Below are positions 9,717 through 19,016 of a stretch of DNA of 64,000 nt, piece by piece. The translations under genes were made by a program, and so were the position numbers. The notes under the pieces are model-generated. The model did no database searches. It was not told the DNA's origin and saw nothing but the letters and a program-made list of their open reading frames with translations. Position 1 is the first letter of the stretch. Every line of letters starts with the position of its first letter. Location of the stretch: contig CALKGQ010000018.1 in assembly GCA_938085425.1 (NCBI GenBank), positions 1-64,000 of the forward strand. The letters are read 5' to 3'. This stretch comes from an uncultured Flavobacteriales bacterium (GTDB lineage Bacteria > Bacteroidota > Bacteroidia > Flavobacteriales_D > Sanyastnellaceae).

Positions 9717-11201
9717 ATGAAATCCATTCTGACTTCTCTTCTCTTGATGACCTGCCTGACCTCGTGGGCCCAGCTTCCCGAAGGAAGTTTTGCTCCTGAT
9801 TTCACAGCCTTGGACATCGATTCGGTGGAGCACAACCTCTACAGCTATCTGGATTCAGGGTACCAAGTGATCTTGGACTTCTCTGCAACATGGTGCGGTC
9901 CTTGTTGGAATTACCACACCAGTGGAGTCTTGGAAGAGTTGTACGAGGCCTATGGGCCAGATGGAACCAATGAGATTCGTGTGTTCTTCATCGAAGGCGA
10001 CGACTCCACCACCGCCGCAGATCTTCAAGGCACCGGACCCAGCACGGCAGGCGACTGGATCACCGGCACTTCTTACCCCATCATCGACAACGCTGGAGAT
10101 ATTTTTGCCTCCTTCGAGAACACCTACTACCCCACGATTTACACCGTATGTCCCAGTGGTTTGATCACCGAGTCAGGGCAAGCCACCGTGGTGGGGCACG
10201 AAGCAGTGCTCCAATCGGCCACATGTGCGCCGGCCTCCTTCCCCAACGATGGGCTCTTGGTGGGGTATGCTGGAGACGGCTACTCGTGCGGCGACAATTT
10301 GGCCAATCTGGCAGTGCGCCTCATGAACCAAGGACTGGACACCTTGACTTCTTGTTCCATCCAGGTTTCTCGACAACTGCCTTTCAACCAAACGGAGGTG
10401 GTTGGCACCTACGACTGGACCGGATCACTGGCCACCTACGAGGTCACCACAGCGGAATTGACGGGCTTGGCCATCGATGCGCAGACCCTTTTCAACTTCG
10501 ACATCGTTTCTGCTGACGACAACCCAGGCAACAACTCCACCATTGGAGAAGTCTTGAAGAGCGAGGAAATTGCGAACAACATCGAGATCCGGCTGTTCAC
10601 CGACATGAACCCCGAAGAGACCAGTTGGGTGCTGGAGAATGCAGCCGGTGACGTGATCACCGAAGTGGACGCAGGGACAGAAATCACCCAAGGACAAACA
10701 GAGTACATCTGGGACGTCACCCTTCCTGAATTGGGGTGCTACTCCCTGACGCTCATGGACCTTGCCGGCGACGGACACATCGGCGGGGCACTCAGTTTGG
10801 ACGGCGTGGGTTCCCTCACCGTATCGAGCATGGACGGAGAGACCACCTTGGAACAGGAGTTGTTTTTCCAAACGACAGATGAATTCTCGGAGGTCCGGTT
10901 TGAGTTTGAGGCCTCCTCCATCACCCATGTTTCCGAACTCGACTCGGACCTTGGACTTGTGTTGTATCCCAACCCTACCCATGGACCTTCCACCCTTGAG
11001 TTCCATGCTGCACAATCAGGAGCCGGTCACCTTTTCGTTCGCAACGTGTTGGGCGCATCCGTCTTGGAGCGGTCTTTGGGCAACCTCCCCGCAGGAACCC
11101 ATCGCTTGAACCTCGACTTGGGCTTCTTGGTCCCCGGAGCCTACATGGTGGACCTGCAAATGGACAATGTCGTTCACACCCTTCGCCTTCTCAAAGACTG
11201 A
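9717..11201 (+). CDS. Secreted thioredoxin-like protein with T9SS sorting domain (copy 2)
   Basis: This 494-aa tandem paralogue of the preceding gene has the same order: signal peptide MKSILTSLLLMTCLTSWA, thioredoxin domain with WCGPC near residue 60, YYPTIYTVCP, beta-rich middle and T9SS type A domain (LVLYPNPTHGPSTLEF to HTLRLLKD). The thioredoxin halves are much more alike (long shared stretches such as YQVILDFSATWCGPCW) than the middle and C-terminal parts, suggesting redox function is conserved while the carrier part has diverged. It is separated from copy 1 by a terminator and leads a unit continuing into the Omp28-like and barrel genes. Confidence 0.88.
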   Translation: MKSILTSLLLMTCLTSWAQLPEGSFAPDFTALDIDSVEHNLYSYLDSGYQVILDFSATWCGPCWNYHTSGVLEELYEAYGPDGTNEIRVFFIEGDDSTTAADLQGTGPSTAGDWITGTSYPIIDNAGDIFASFENTYYPTIYTVCPSGLITESGQATVVGHEAVLQSATCAPASFPNDGLLVGYAGDGYSCGDNLANLAVRLMNQGLDTLTSCSIQVSRQLPFNQTEVVGTYDWTGSLATYEVTTAELTGLAIDAQTLFNFDIVSADDNPGNNSTIGEVLKSEEIANNIEIRLFTDMNPEETSWVLENAAGDVITEVDAGTEITQGQTEYIWDVTLPELGCYSLTLMDLAGDGHIGGALSLDGVGSLTVSSMDGETTLEQELFFQTTDEFSEVRFEFEASSITHVSELDSDLGLVLYPNPTHGPSTLEFHAAQSGAGHLFVRNVLGASVLERSLGNLPAGTHRLNLDLGFLVPGAYMVDLQMDNVVHTLRLLKD

Positions 11202-11205
11202 TCCT

Positions 11206-12063
11206 GTGCGCGCACCAAACGTCGTTTCCTTTCTCTTTTGGGGCTGCCTCGCAGCGGCTTTGTGGTCCTCTTGTGACCAACTTGACGATCCCATCATCGA
11301 CATCATTCCTCCGTGTGAATCCGAGGATGCCCCGGTCTTTGAATCCATGAGTTCTGCGACACAAGGGGTACTCTTGGAAGACTTCACGGCCCACCAGTGT
11401 GGCAATTGCCCTCCTGCGGCCACAGAGGCTGGGATTTTGGCCTCTGCCCATCCGGGCATAGTGATTCCCTTGGCCATTCATGCCGGCGATTTGGCCAGCA
11501 CCAACGAGGAATACCCCAACGACTGGACATGTGCGGAAAGTGACATTTTTTGGGGTGACCTGCAATTCCAGGTCAATCCAGCGGGCAGGATCAACCGTCA
11601 AGACGACGAATCGGCCATTTTTTTCCAAGAAGAGTGGGAGGAGAAAATCAATGAGCAGTTGGCCCTCGTCGCAACGGCAGGTCTCCAAATGGAAGTGCAA
11701 TACAATCCCGAAGATGGGAAGACAGCCGTGCACGTGCACACCACTTGGTTCGACGACCAGCCTGGCCCTGTTCGGCTCGCCCTGCTGGTTGCAGAAAGTG
11801 CGTTGTTTGGACCTCAATTGTGGTACGGCAACAACCCCGAGTATGTTGAGGTGTATGAATTTGAACACCTTTTGCGAGGAAGCGTCACTGGGGCCAAAGG
11901 GCTCGTAGTGGCAGACAGCCCCAACGCCGGAGATGCCGATCAGTTTTGTTACGCCTTCGACTGGGAAGACAGTTGGGACGCGAACCACAGCGAGATCATT
12001 GCCGTTTTGACCCGTGACAACGGCAGCGTCATTCAAGTGCTCTCAGCCCACGTCGCAGAATGA
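11206..12063 (+). CDS. Omp28-like lipoprotein with thioredoxin-type CGNC motif
   Basis: About 285 aa. I favour the GTG at 11206, four nt after the previous stop, because it puts a hydrophobic segment directly before a possible lipobox (LWSSC, Cys 23); an in-frame ATG at 11167 lies inside the previous gene. The hallmark is LLEDFTAHQCGNCPPA, typical of Bacteroidota Omp28-related proteins, in which a CxxC pair sits in a thioredoxin-like fold. It is probably anchored in the outer membrane and may exchange thiols with, or help fold, surface proteins. Its stop overlaps the next start (ATGA). A redox role is an inference from the motif and the neighbouring thioredoxins. Confidence 0.78.
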   Translation: MRAPNVVSFLFWGCLAAALWSSCDQLDDPIIDIIPPCESEDAPVFESMSSATQGVLLEDFTAHQCGNCPPAATEAGILASAHPGIVIPLAIHAGDLASTNEEYPNDWTCAESDIFWGDLQFQVNPAGRINRQDDESAIFFQEEWEEKINEQLALVATAGLQMEVQYNPEDGKTAVHVHTTWFDDQPGPVRLALLVAESALFGPQLWYGNNPEYVEVYEFEHLLRGSVTGAKGLVVADSPNAGDADQFCYAFDWEDSWDANHSEIIAVLTRDNGSVIQVLSAHVAE

Positions 12064-12728
12064 TGGGAAAGTGGCTTCTTGTCTTGTTGGCGTGGTTGTC
12101 CTTGGCAACCGTTGCCTTTTCTCAAAATTCAGAAGAGGAATTGGCTTGGGAGTTCCGCGGTGGATTCACAGGCGGCTTTTCTGCTTCTCAGGTACGTGGC
12201 GATGGCATCGATGGATTCAACAAATTGGGGCTGTATGGCGGCCTCATCGTGGACGTCCGCAAGTACACCAATGTGGGACTTCAGTTGGGATTGCTCTACC
12301 ATGACAAAGGGAGCCGCAAGGTGGCCAATCCCAAAACAGGGGACTACACCACCTGGGCGTACAAGTTCACTTACATCGACATCCCCATCGTTGCTGTCGT
12401 TGACATCAAAGAGGGGTACACGGTGGGAACAGGCTTGCAACCTGGTGTTCTGCTGTCCGCCCAAGAAGACGGCCTGCTCAGCGGCGCCGCGACAGGCGAT
12501 TGGACAGAAAGCACGCTGCCAATCCGAAGCTGGGAGTTGAGTTGGGTCGTATGGGTCGGCATGAGAGCAGGAGACGCTGGAGAATGGTTTCTTCGCCACA
12601 GCCAAAGCCTTCCTGGCATCGTCCCCAAACCAGACAATCCGGGACCAAATGCCCGATGGGACGACCGGATGCAAAACATCACCCTGCAAGTGGGCTACAC
12701 CCGGTTGCTCGGTTCAGCTGACCGCTGA
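12060..12728 (+). CDS. Outer-membrane beta-barrel protein, PorT-like fold
   Basis: This 222-aa protein has a signal peptide (MGKWLLVLLAWLSLATVAFSQ) and a small barrel pattern typical of the PorT/OMP_b-brl_2 families: FRGGFTGGFSASQ, GLYGGLIVDVRKY, VGLQLGLLYHDKGS, YIDIPIVAVV and TLQVGYTRLL at the C-terminus. YIDIPI is a recurrent signature in these barrels. Specific function cannot be assigned; true PorT is a T9SS accessory protein, but this may be one of its many paralogues. It is the last gene of the unit and ends 14 bp from the convergent BNR-repeat gene. Confidence 0.75.
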   Translation: MMGKWLLVLLAWLSLATVAFSQNSEEELAWEFRGGFTGGFSASQVRGDGIDGFNKLGLYGGLIVDVRKYTNVGLQLGLLYHDKGSRKVANPKTGDYTTWAYKFTYIDIPIVAVVDIKEGYTVGTGLQPGVLLSAQEDGLLSGAATGDWTESTLPIRSWELSWVVWVGMRAGDAGEWFLRHSQSLPGIVPKPDNPGPNARWDDRMQNITLQVGYTRLLGSADR

Positions 12729-12742
12729 ACCCCTTCCAAGGC

Positions 12743-15700
12743 TCAATCTGTGCCACGCACTGCTTCGTAAAGCAGTGGCAAGGAAACATCCAACCCTTGG
12801 GCTTCCTCCATCAACGCCTGCCAAGGCCCATCGGTCCAATCTTGCACGGCCACTTCCACACGGTCCACTGCAGACGTTGCGATTTCAAGCTTGCGGCGGG
12901 CATTTGGGGTCTCCCCCTCTGCCACATCTGGCATGGCATCGTAGAGCTGGTCCATCACCCGAACGGTGACGTGGTCGTAGCCCACAAAGTCTTCCGGGGT
13001 CCACAGCATCGCCTGGATTTCTTCGATGCCCTCCAAAGCCTGGGCCGACAGTGAATCCAAGCCCGTTGTGGTGGAGTCCTCAAGGTGCATCCAAACCGCA
13101 TCCATAGACTCCATGGACACCTTGGCCTGGGCCAATTGCTGCATCAGCTTCGCCAATCGCACCACCTGGCCCTCGGACTCCTTCCGCAAGGCCACGCCGC
13201 GGGCATGCTTCTCCTCGTCAAACGGGCTTCTGGGGTCGGAATCCACCGTCATGCGCATCGTGTCCGAATGGTTGCCCATGGACAGCAAGGCGCGGTACGA
13301 TCCAGGGGCCACAGGCGCTCCTCCCCCAAAGGGTCCCTCTTCTTCGTCCAAAGAACGGCTTGGCCAACGCACCCCATCGGTGTCTCCACGCCATGTCAAG
13401 GTCTGCCAACCGGCCTCCACATCCTTCTCCATGCGTCGAAGTGTATCGCCCTCCAAGTTGACAATGGCCACCTCCATGGAGGTGTGAACTTCGGCAGTAT
13501 CGGGATGGACAAACACGTGCCCATGTGCACTTCGCATCCTGTTCTCTCCCTCCCACAAATGATCCGCCATGAATCGAGATCCTGCTGGACGGGCCCAAGG
13601 AACTTGGTAACCTGTCGCCGCATCAAAGGCGAGGAAAGAGGCTTGAAGCACGGCGGCACCATTTTGTGCCAACGCACGAAGTGGCGCCAAGTCTTCAATG
13701 ACGTAGGCCCCTCTGCCAAAGGTGCCCAAGACCAAATCTCCTTCGCGGGCCTGGATGGCCATGTCACGCACTGGCACAGTGGGCACCTCATGCGACCAAT
13801 GCCGCCAATTCACCCCCCTGTCCACACTGAAATAGAGGCCCTCTTCGGTTCCAAGGAACAACAAATCAGAAGCCTCGGGATCTTGCACCACGCACAAAGC
13901 ATGGGCCGGGATGTCCTCACCGTACACCAAACGCTTCCAAGACTTGCCGCCGTCACTGGTCCGGTACAAGTAGGCCGCCCAATCGTTGCGGCGGTAATTG
14001 TTGGCCACAACATAGACTTCGTCTGGATTGTGGGCACTCACATGAATTTGTGGGATCCACGACCCCTTGGGCAATCCCTTCAATTGTCCGCTGTGGTCGG
14101 TCCAAGTCTGCCCACGGTCCTTGGTGTGTTGCAGCCTTCCATCGTCCGTGCCCACCCAAATCTCATTGGGACGCTGCCCCACAGGCGCAATGCTCAAAAG
14201 GGTGCAATGGTTCTCAGCCTTTGTAGCATCAATGGTCAAACCCCCACTGGTGGCCTGATCGAGTTTGTCCGGATCGTTGGTGGTCAAATCACCACTCAAC
14301 GTCTCCCAAGACCGACCGCGGTCAGAACTGTAATGCAGCCTTTGTGACCCGAAGTACAACCCATCTCGATCATTGGGGTCGAGGGACATGGCACCGTTCC
14401 ATGCAAAACGCAAGGCGATGGAATCTGGCTCAGCGGGTTGAATGTCGGTGGTCCCCAAGGTGGCCACATCCACGCGTTGCACGGCGCCGCCCTGGTACAT
14501 GGCATACAGCTCGCCGTCGCCTGTGGGTTGGACGTCAAAGCCGTCTCCAAACAAGACTTCTTGCCAATCTTCGTTGCGGATGCCGCCAACATGCCAAACC
14601 GCAGAGGGGCCCTTCCAGGAGCCATTGTCCTGCATGCCACCGTACACATTGTACGGAACCTCATCGTCGACCGCAATGTGGTAAAATTGGCCCACTGGGA
14701 GGTTGTTCACAAAGGTCCAGTTCTTCCCTCCGTCTCGGCTGATGTTCAATCCCCCATCGTTTCCGTTGATGAGATATTGAGGGTCAGAGGGGTGGATGTA
14801 CAGCGCATGGTGATCGGGGTGGACCCCACTGTAGGGAAGGATGATGTCGAACGTGCGCCCGCCATCGGTCGACTTTGACACCATGCTCCAAAGGCTGTAG
14901 ACATGGTCCTCATTGAAGGGGTCTGCATGGATTTCTGCGTAGTAAAAAGGGCGGTTGCCAATCTCATTGTCGGTGGAACGGCGTGAGAAGCTTCGGCCTC
15001 CATCATCAGATCGGTAGAGGGCATAGTCTGAAGATTCCACCAAGGCATACACCACGTCTGGATTGGCAGGGCTGATGGCCAAGCCCATGCGCCCAAGCTC
15101 GCCTTCTGGAAGGCCATCCTCTGAAGTGCGCTCTTCCCAAGTGTTGCCCCCGTCATGGGTGACGTACAGCCCACTCCCCTCACCCCCACTTTTGAAGGTC
15201 CAAGGCTGTCGTCGAAAGGACCACATCGCTGCAAACAGCTTGTCGGGGTTGCTGGGGTCCATGACCAATTCTGCGCAACCTGTGCGCTCATCAATGCTCA
15301 ACACGTGCTCCCAGGTCGTTCCTCCATCTTGGGACTTGAATACGCCCCTTTGGGGACTGTCTCCCCATGCAGAACCTGTGGCGGCCACAAAGACCACATT
15401 GGGGTCACGGGGATGGATCAGAATGCGGTGCACATTGTGGGTTTCTTTCAGGCCCATGAAGGACCAAGTCGCACCTCCATCAATGCTCTTGTACACGCCA
15501 CGTCCACTCGAGTGACTGTTGCGCGGATTTCCTTCTCCAGTGCCCACCCAAATCAAATCAGGGTTCAGGCCGCTGAGGGCGACAGCACCGATGCTCTGGG
15601 TGGGTTGATCATCAAACAGTGGAGACCACGTGACGCCCGCACTTTCGCTCTTCCAAAGCCCGCCAGATGCGGTGCCCACATAAATTTCTTCTGGTGAATC

Positions 15701-15913
15701 GGAGGGCACCGCAATGGCCGTCACGCGGCCACTCATCGTTCCGGGACCAAGGTGCCGAACATTCATGGCCTCCACGAGGGCTTCCACAGGGTCCGTTTTC
15801 TGGTCCGAGGCTTCTTGAGCACGCAAGGAAAAAATCATCCCCACGGCGAGAAGAGCTCCGAAGAACCGCAAAGTCTGTGCGCGTGAGGGAAAGGTCAAGG
15901 AAAGGAGTGTCAT
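12743..15913 (-). CDS. Large exported BNR/Asp-box beta-propeller protein (sortilin/VPS10-like)
   Basis: 1056 aa with an N-terminal hydrophobic export signal (LRFFGALLAVGMIFSLRAQ). At least ten Asp-box motifs are visible, including SIDGGATW, SQDGGTTW, THDGGNTW, SDDGGRSF, STDGGRTF, SRDGGKNW, TKDRGQTW and TSDGGKSW; these mark the blades of one or two propellers over about residues 60-740. The last 250 residues are non-propeller (PVAPGSYRALLSMG, then helical) and carry no T9SS domain. Bacteroidota members are often annotated as glycosyl hydrolases or VPS10-domain proteins, but I see no catalytic residues that would prove an activity. Its start overlaps the upstream lipoprotein stop by 4 bp. Confidence 0.82.
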   Translation of the reverse strand: MTLLSLTFPSRAQTLRFFGALLAVGMIFSLRAQEASDQKTDPVEALVEAMNVRHLGPGTMSGRVTAIAVPSDSPEEIYVGTASGGLWKSESAGVTWSPLFDDQPTQSIGAVALSGLNPDLIWVGTGEGNPRNSHSSGRGVYKSIDGGATWSFMGLKETHNVHRILIHPRDPNVVFVAATGSAWGDSPQRGVFKSQDGGTTWEHVLSIDERTGCAELVMDPSNPDKLFAAMWSFRRQPWTFKSGGEGSGLYVTHDGGNTWEERTSEDGLPEGELGRMGLAISPANPDVVYALVESSDYALYRSDDGGRSFSRRSTDNEIGNRPFYYAEIHADPFNEDHVYSLWSMVSKSTDGGRTFDIILPYSGVHPDHHALYIHPSDPQYLINGNDGGLNISRDGGKNWTFVNNLPVGQFYHIAVDDEVPYNVYGGMQDNGSWKGPSAVWHVGGIRNEDWQEVLFGDGFDVQPTGDGELYAMYQGGAVQRVDVATLGTTDIQPAEPDSIALRFAWNGAMSLDPNDRDGLYFGSQRLHYSSDRGRSWETLSGDLTTNDPDKLDQATSGGLTIDATKAENHCTLLSIAPVGQRPNEIWVGTDDGRLQHTKDRGQTWTDHSGQLKGLPKGSWIPQIHVSAHNPDEVYVVANNYRRNDWAAYLYRTSDGGKSWKRLVYGEDIPAHALCVVQDPEASDLLFLGTEEGLYFSVDRGVNWRHWSHEVPTVPVRDMAIQAREGDLVLGTFGRGAYVIEDLAPLRALAQNGAAVLQASFLAFDAATGYQVPWARPAGSRFMADHLWEGENRMRSAHGHVFVHPDTAEVHTSMEVAIVNLEGDTLRRMEKDVEAGWQTLTWRGDTDGVRWPSRSLDEEEGPFGGGAPVAPGSYRALLSMGNHSDTMRMTVDSDPRSPFDEEKHARGVALRKESEGQVVRLAKLMQQLAQAKVSMESMDAVWMHLEDSTTTGLDSLSAQALEGIEEIQAMLWTPEDFVGYDHVTVRVMDQLYDAMPDVAEGETPNARRKLEIATSAVDRVEVAVQDWTDGPWQALMEEAQGLDVSLPLLYEAVRGTD

Positions 15914-16374
15914 CGTCGAATGTTCAGAGATTGGTCATGTCGGAGGGGCACATTGAATCGGACCCCAAAGGCTTTGCCCGTTACAGTTCCATTGGCAGAA
16001 AAGGGGACGGGTTCGCCCCTGAGCCACCGCATCAGATCATTTTTCAAAACCTTGCCCAATGCGCCTTCGTGGGTCTGCACAAAAAGTGGGACGGTGGACT
16101 GGGCTTGGGGACGGATGGCGTGGACTTTTGAAAGCGATACCACACCTACCTCTTGGTCCCCCACGGCCAACGATATGTCTGCACCCACAAGGTTCACTGC
16201 GTACGGATTGGGGTTGTACACCACCACATCCATTTGAGACTCGAGACCCTCCAAAGAAAGTTGGACGTCGGAAAAGTCACCCACCTCCAGCACCTCCAAA
16301 TCTTGGTACAAACAGCCTGTCCACCCCGCACAACAGGCAAGGAGGACCGCCCATTGCATCCACTGCTTACCCAT
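15910..16374 (-). CDS. LEA14-like (LEA type 2) lipoprotein
   Basis: 154 aa from ATG 16374. The N-terminus is a lipoprotein signal with lipobox WTGC (Cys 21). The rest matches the LEA type 2/WHy fold: a beta-sandwich with the characteristic VVVYNPNPYAVNLVGADISL, where NPNP marks the first strand pair, and a C-terminal FSANGTVTGKAFGVRFNVPL. Small lipoproteins of this type are common in Bacteroidota, and no biochemical role is established. It overlaps the upstream dipeptidase by 8 bp and the downstream BNR gene by 4 bp, so all three are one operon. Confidence 0.75.
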   Translation of the reverse strand: MGKQWMQWAVLLACCAGWTGCLYQDLEVLEVGDFSDVQLSLEGLESQMDVVVYNPNPYAVNLVGADISLAVGDQEVGVVSLSKVHAIRPQAQSTVPLFVQTHEGALGKVLKNDLMRWLRGEPVPFSANGTVTGKAFGVRFNVPLRHDQSLNIRR

Positions 16375-17752
16375 GACGCTGGGCAAACTCCGCATGGAAG
16401 TGAGGAATGGTTTCGATGCCTTTGAAGTAGTTGAAAAGTCCATAATGTTCGTTGGGGCTGTGGATGGCATCCGAGTCCAAACCAAAGCCCATCAACACGG
16501 TTTTCAACCCCAAAATTTGCTCAAAGCTTGCCACAATCGGAATGCTTCCGCCGCTTCGCACGGGCACAGGCACTTTGCCATAGGTCAAGGCCATGGCCGC
16601 TGACGCCGCCTGATAGGCGGGGCTGTCGGTGGGGGTCACCGCGGGCTGGCCGCCGTGCATTGCGGTGACCTTCAAGGAGACACTCTCCGGTGCGATCCGA
16701 TTGAAATGGGCCTCAAACTTGGCGGTGATGTCGTCGGGATCCTGGTGGGGCACCAACCGCATTGAAATTTTGGCATAGGCCTTGGATGCAATGACCGTCT
16801 TGGCCCCTTCCCCTTGGTATCCACCCCAAATCCCATTGACGTCCAGCGTGGGACGGATGCTCATCCGCTCTGGAGCACTGTACCCCCTCTCGCCTTCCAC
16901 TGCAGAAATGTCAATGCTCTTTTTGTAGGCTTCCTCACTGAACGGCGCCTCGGCCATGGCCGCACGTTCCGTCTCGCTGAGCTCCTCCACGTCGTCGTAA
17001 AATCCTTCCACCACAATCTGTTGGTGCTCGTCCTTCAAAGAGGCAATCATCTCGCACAAGATGTTGATGGGGTTGGGCGCTGCCCCTCCGTAAAGTCCAC
17101 TGTGAAGGTCGCGGTTGGGACCCGTCACCTCCACTTCCACATAGCTCAATCCCCGCAGCCCTGTCGTGATCGAGGGAACGTCGTTGGCAATGATGCCGGT
17201 GTCACTGACCAGCACCACATCTGCAGCCAAACGGTCTTTGTGCGCCCTTAGAAAGTCCTCCAAGTGAACGGACCCCACTTCTTCCTCCCCCTCGATCATG
17301 AATTTGATGTTGCACGGCACTTGCCCAGTGGCCACCATGGCCTCGAAGGCCTTCACGTGCATGAACATTTGGCCTTTGTCGTCGCATGCCCCTCGCGCAA
17401 AAATGGCCCCCTCAGGATGAAGTTCAGTGGATTTGATCACAGGTTCAAATGCAGGGCTGTCCCAGAGTTCGATGGGGTCGGCAGGCTGGACATCGTAGTG
17501 GCCGTAGACCAAGACAGTGGGCTTAGAAGGGTCAACTTGTTTCTCGCCAAACACCACGGGGTATCCTTTGGTGGCCACCACTTCCACGTTGTCGGCCCCG
17601 GCCTTTCGCAGGTGATCCGCCACGACTTCTGCACACCGAAAGGTGTCATCAGAAAATGCCGCATCGGCAGAAACGCTGGGGATTCGAAGCAATTCCAACA
17701 GCTCCTCAAGCATCCGCTCACGGTGCTCGTTCATGTATTCTCTCACGTCCAT
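16367..17752 (-). CDS. M20 family dipeptidase/metallopeptidase
   Basis: 461 aa from ATG 17752; upstream codons give only a basic, unlikely extension. It is a complete M20 peptidase with metal and catalytic residues in order: GHYDVQPAD (His 85, Asp 87), GACDDKGQ (Asp 124), the Glu pair in EGEEEVGS (156-158), SDTG and a C-terminal His in DAIHSPNEHY. A dimerisation/lid domain occupies about 195-350 (TGPNRDLHSGLYGG). Relatives hydrolyse dipeptides in the cytosol with two zinc or similar ions, and no signal peptide is seen here. It leads the three-gene unit dipeptidase-LEA14-BNR and is divergent from proline dehydrogenase, which fits peptide and proline catabolism. Confidence 0.93.
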   Translation of the reverse strand: MDVREYMNEHRERMLEELLELLRIPSVSADAAFSDDTFRCAEVVADHLRKAGADNVEVVATKGYPVVFGEKQVDPSKPTVLVYGHYDVQPADPIELWDSPAFEPVIKSTELHPEGAIFARGACDDKGQMFMHVKAFEAMVATGQVPCNIKFMIEGEEEVGSVHLEDFLRAHKDRLAADVVLVSDTGIIANDVPSITTGLRGLSYVEVEVTGPNRDLHSGLYGGAAPNPINILCEMIASLKDEHQQIVVEGFYDDVEELSETERAAMAEAPFSEEAYKKSIDISAVEGERGYSAPERMSIRPTLDVNGIWGGYQGEGAKTVIASKAYAKISMRLVPHQDPDDITAKFEAHFNRIAPESVSLKVTAMHGGQPAVTPTDSPAYQAASAAMALTYGKVPVPVRSGGSIPIVASFEQILGLKTVLMGFGLDSDAIHSPNEHYGLFNYFKGIETIPHFHAEFAQRHG

Positions 17753-17757
17753 GAGGG

Positions 17758-17765
17758 TGAAGGTA
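17758..17765 (-). promoter_or_regulatory. Putative -7 box TACCTTCA, leaderless spacing
   Basis: It lies five nt before the dipeptidase ATG at 17752 and matches TAnnTT(T/C)G except for the last base. It faces away from the putA box 21 bp further on. Confidence 0.4.
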
Positions 17766-17786
17766 CAACCTCGGTGTGCGCCCACG

Positions 17787-17794
17787 TATCTTCG
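17787..17794 (+). promoter_or_regulatory. Putative -7 box TATCTTCG for putA
   Basis: It matches TAnnTT(T/C)G and lies 24 nt before the ATG at 17819, giving a short leader. It shares the narrow intergenic region with the divergent dipeptidase promoter. Confidence 0.45.
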
Positions 17795-17818
17795 CGGTCG
17801 TCGACGTTTGTTCTTCCG

Positions 17819-19015
17819 ATGAGCCAATCACCTCTTCCGCGGTTCAATGACACCGCACAAGCCTTTCAGCACCTCTCCGATGCAGAGCTTCGGAGGGCCG
17901 TCGCGCTGTTTGCCCTGATTGGGAAGCCCTGGCTGGTGCATGTGGGAAGTGCGCTTGCCCATTTGGCCTTGAAGCTTCGCATTCCCCTTGGTTGGGCTGT
18001 CCGTCCGACTGTGTATGCGCACTTCTGCGGAGGCGAGTCCATTGCCGGTTCTGAGACCACGGTGTCCAAACTGGCAGAACACAACGTCCAGACCATCTTG
18101 GACTTCAGCGCCGAGGGCCAAACCGAAGAGGAACGTCTCGACGCCACCTGCGCGGAGGTGCTTGCCGCCATCCAAGCGGCAGATGGCGACAAGCGTCACG
18201 CATTTGCGGTGTTCAAGGTCAGCGGACTTTCTGACAACGGTCTCCTGGAGCGTGTGGGCAATTCCAAAGCCAAATCCTCTGCACTTTCACAAGAAGATGA
18301 ACTTGCATGGCAAAGGGTGCAATCAAGGGTTCGGGCCTTGTGCGAAGCCACAGCGCAAGCCCGTGGCCGGGTGCTGATCGATGCCGAAGAGAGTTGGATC
18401 CAAGACGCCATCGACGACTTGGCGGAAGACATGATGTCCGACCACAACAAGGAGCGCGTGGTCGTTTACAACACCGTTCAGCTGTACCGCCACGACAGGT
18501 TGGGCTACCTCAAAGACATGGCCTCAAGGGCTGACGAAGGAGGCTATCAATGCGGGGTCAAATTGGTGCGTGGGGCCTACATGGAGAAGGAGCGAGAACG
18601 TGCCGCCTCCCTTGGTTGTCCCTCGCCCATCCAACCCGACAAGGCGAGCAGCGACCGAGATTTTGATGCGGCCATGGAGTGGGTCCTCGACCGCATCGAC
18701 CGCATCCATCTCATAGCCGGGAGCCACAATGAAGCGAGCAACATGAAGCTTTGTGAGGGCATGAAGGCCAGAAATTTGGCGCCCAACGATCCGAGAGTTT
18801 GGTTTGCACAACTGTTGGGCATGAGTGACCCCATCACATTCAACTTGGCGGCCATGGGTTACAATGTGGCCAAATACGTGCCGTACGGCCCCATCCGCGA
18901 AGCCATTCCCTATCTCATCCGAAGGGCCCAAGAAAACACCTCCGTGGCAGGCCAGACTTCGAGGGAATTGGAATTGCTCAAGCAAGAGCAAATGCGGCGT
19001 CGCGGAACGTCCTGA
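17819..19015 (+). CDS. putA: Proline dehydrogenase (monofunctional)
   Basis: 398 aa, the usual length of stand-alone PRODH in Bacteroidota. The start at 17819 gives MSQSPLPRFNDT; the longer open frame upstream overlaps the divergent gene and is not credible. Barrel motifs include TILDFSAEG, VFKVSGLSDNGLLERV, VLIDAEESWIQDAIDDL, GVKLVRGAYMEKER, LIAGSHNEASN and YVPYGPIREAIPYLIRRAQEN, which cover the FAD and proline sites. It oxidises proline to pyrroline-5-carboxylate and feeds electrons to the respiratory quinone pool. The P5C dehydrogenase partner is not adjacent. It ends 1 bp before the convergent FecA-like receptor gene. Confidence 0.94.
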   Translation: MSQSPLPRFNDTAQAFQHLSDAELRRAVALFALIGKPWLVHVGSALAHLALKLRIPLGWAVRPTVYAHFCGGESIAGSETTVSKLAEHNVQTILDFSAEGQTEEERLDATCAEVLAAIQAADGDKRHAFAVFKVSGLSDNGLLERVGNSKAKSSALSQEDELAWQRVQSRVRALCEATAQARGRVLIDAEESWIQDAIDDLAEDMMSDHNKERVVVYNTVQLYRHDRLGYLKDMASRADEGGYQCGVKLVRGAYMEKERERAASLGCPSPIQPDKASSDRDFDAAMEWVLDRIDRIHLIAGSHNEASNMKLCEGMKARNLAPNDPRVWFAQLLGMSDPITFNLAAMGYNVAKYVPYGPIREAIPYLIRRAQENTSVAGQTSRELELLKQEQMRRRGTS

Positions 19016-19016
19016 C

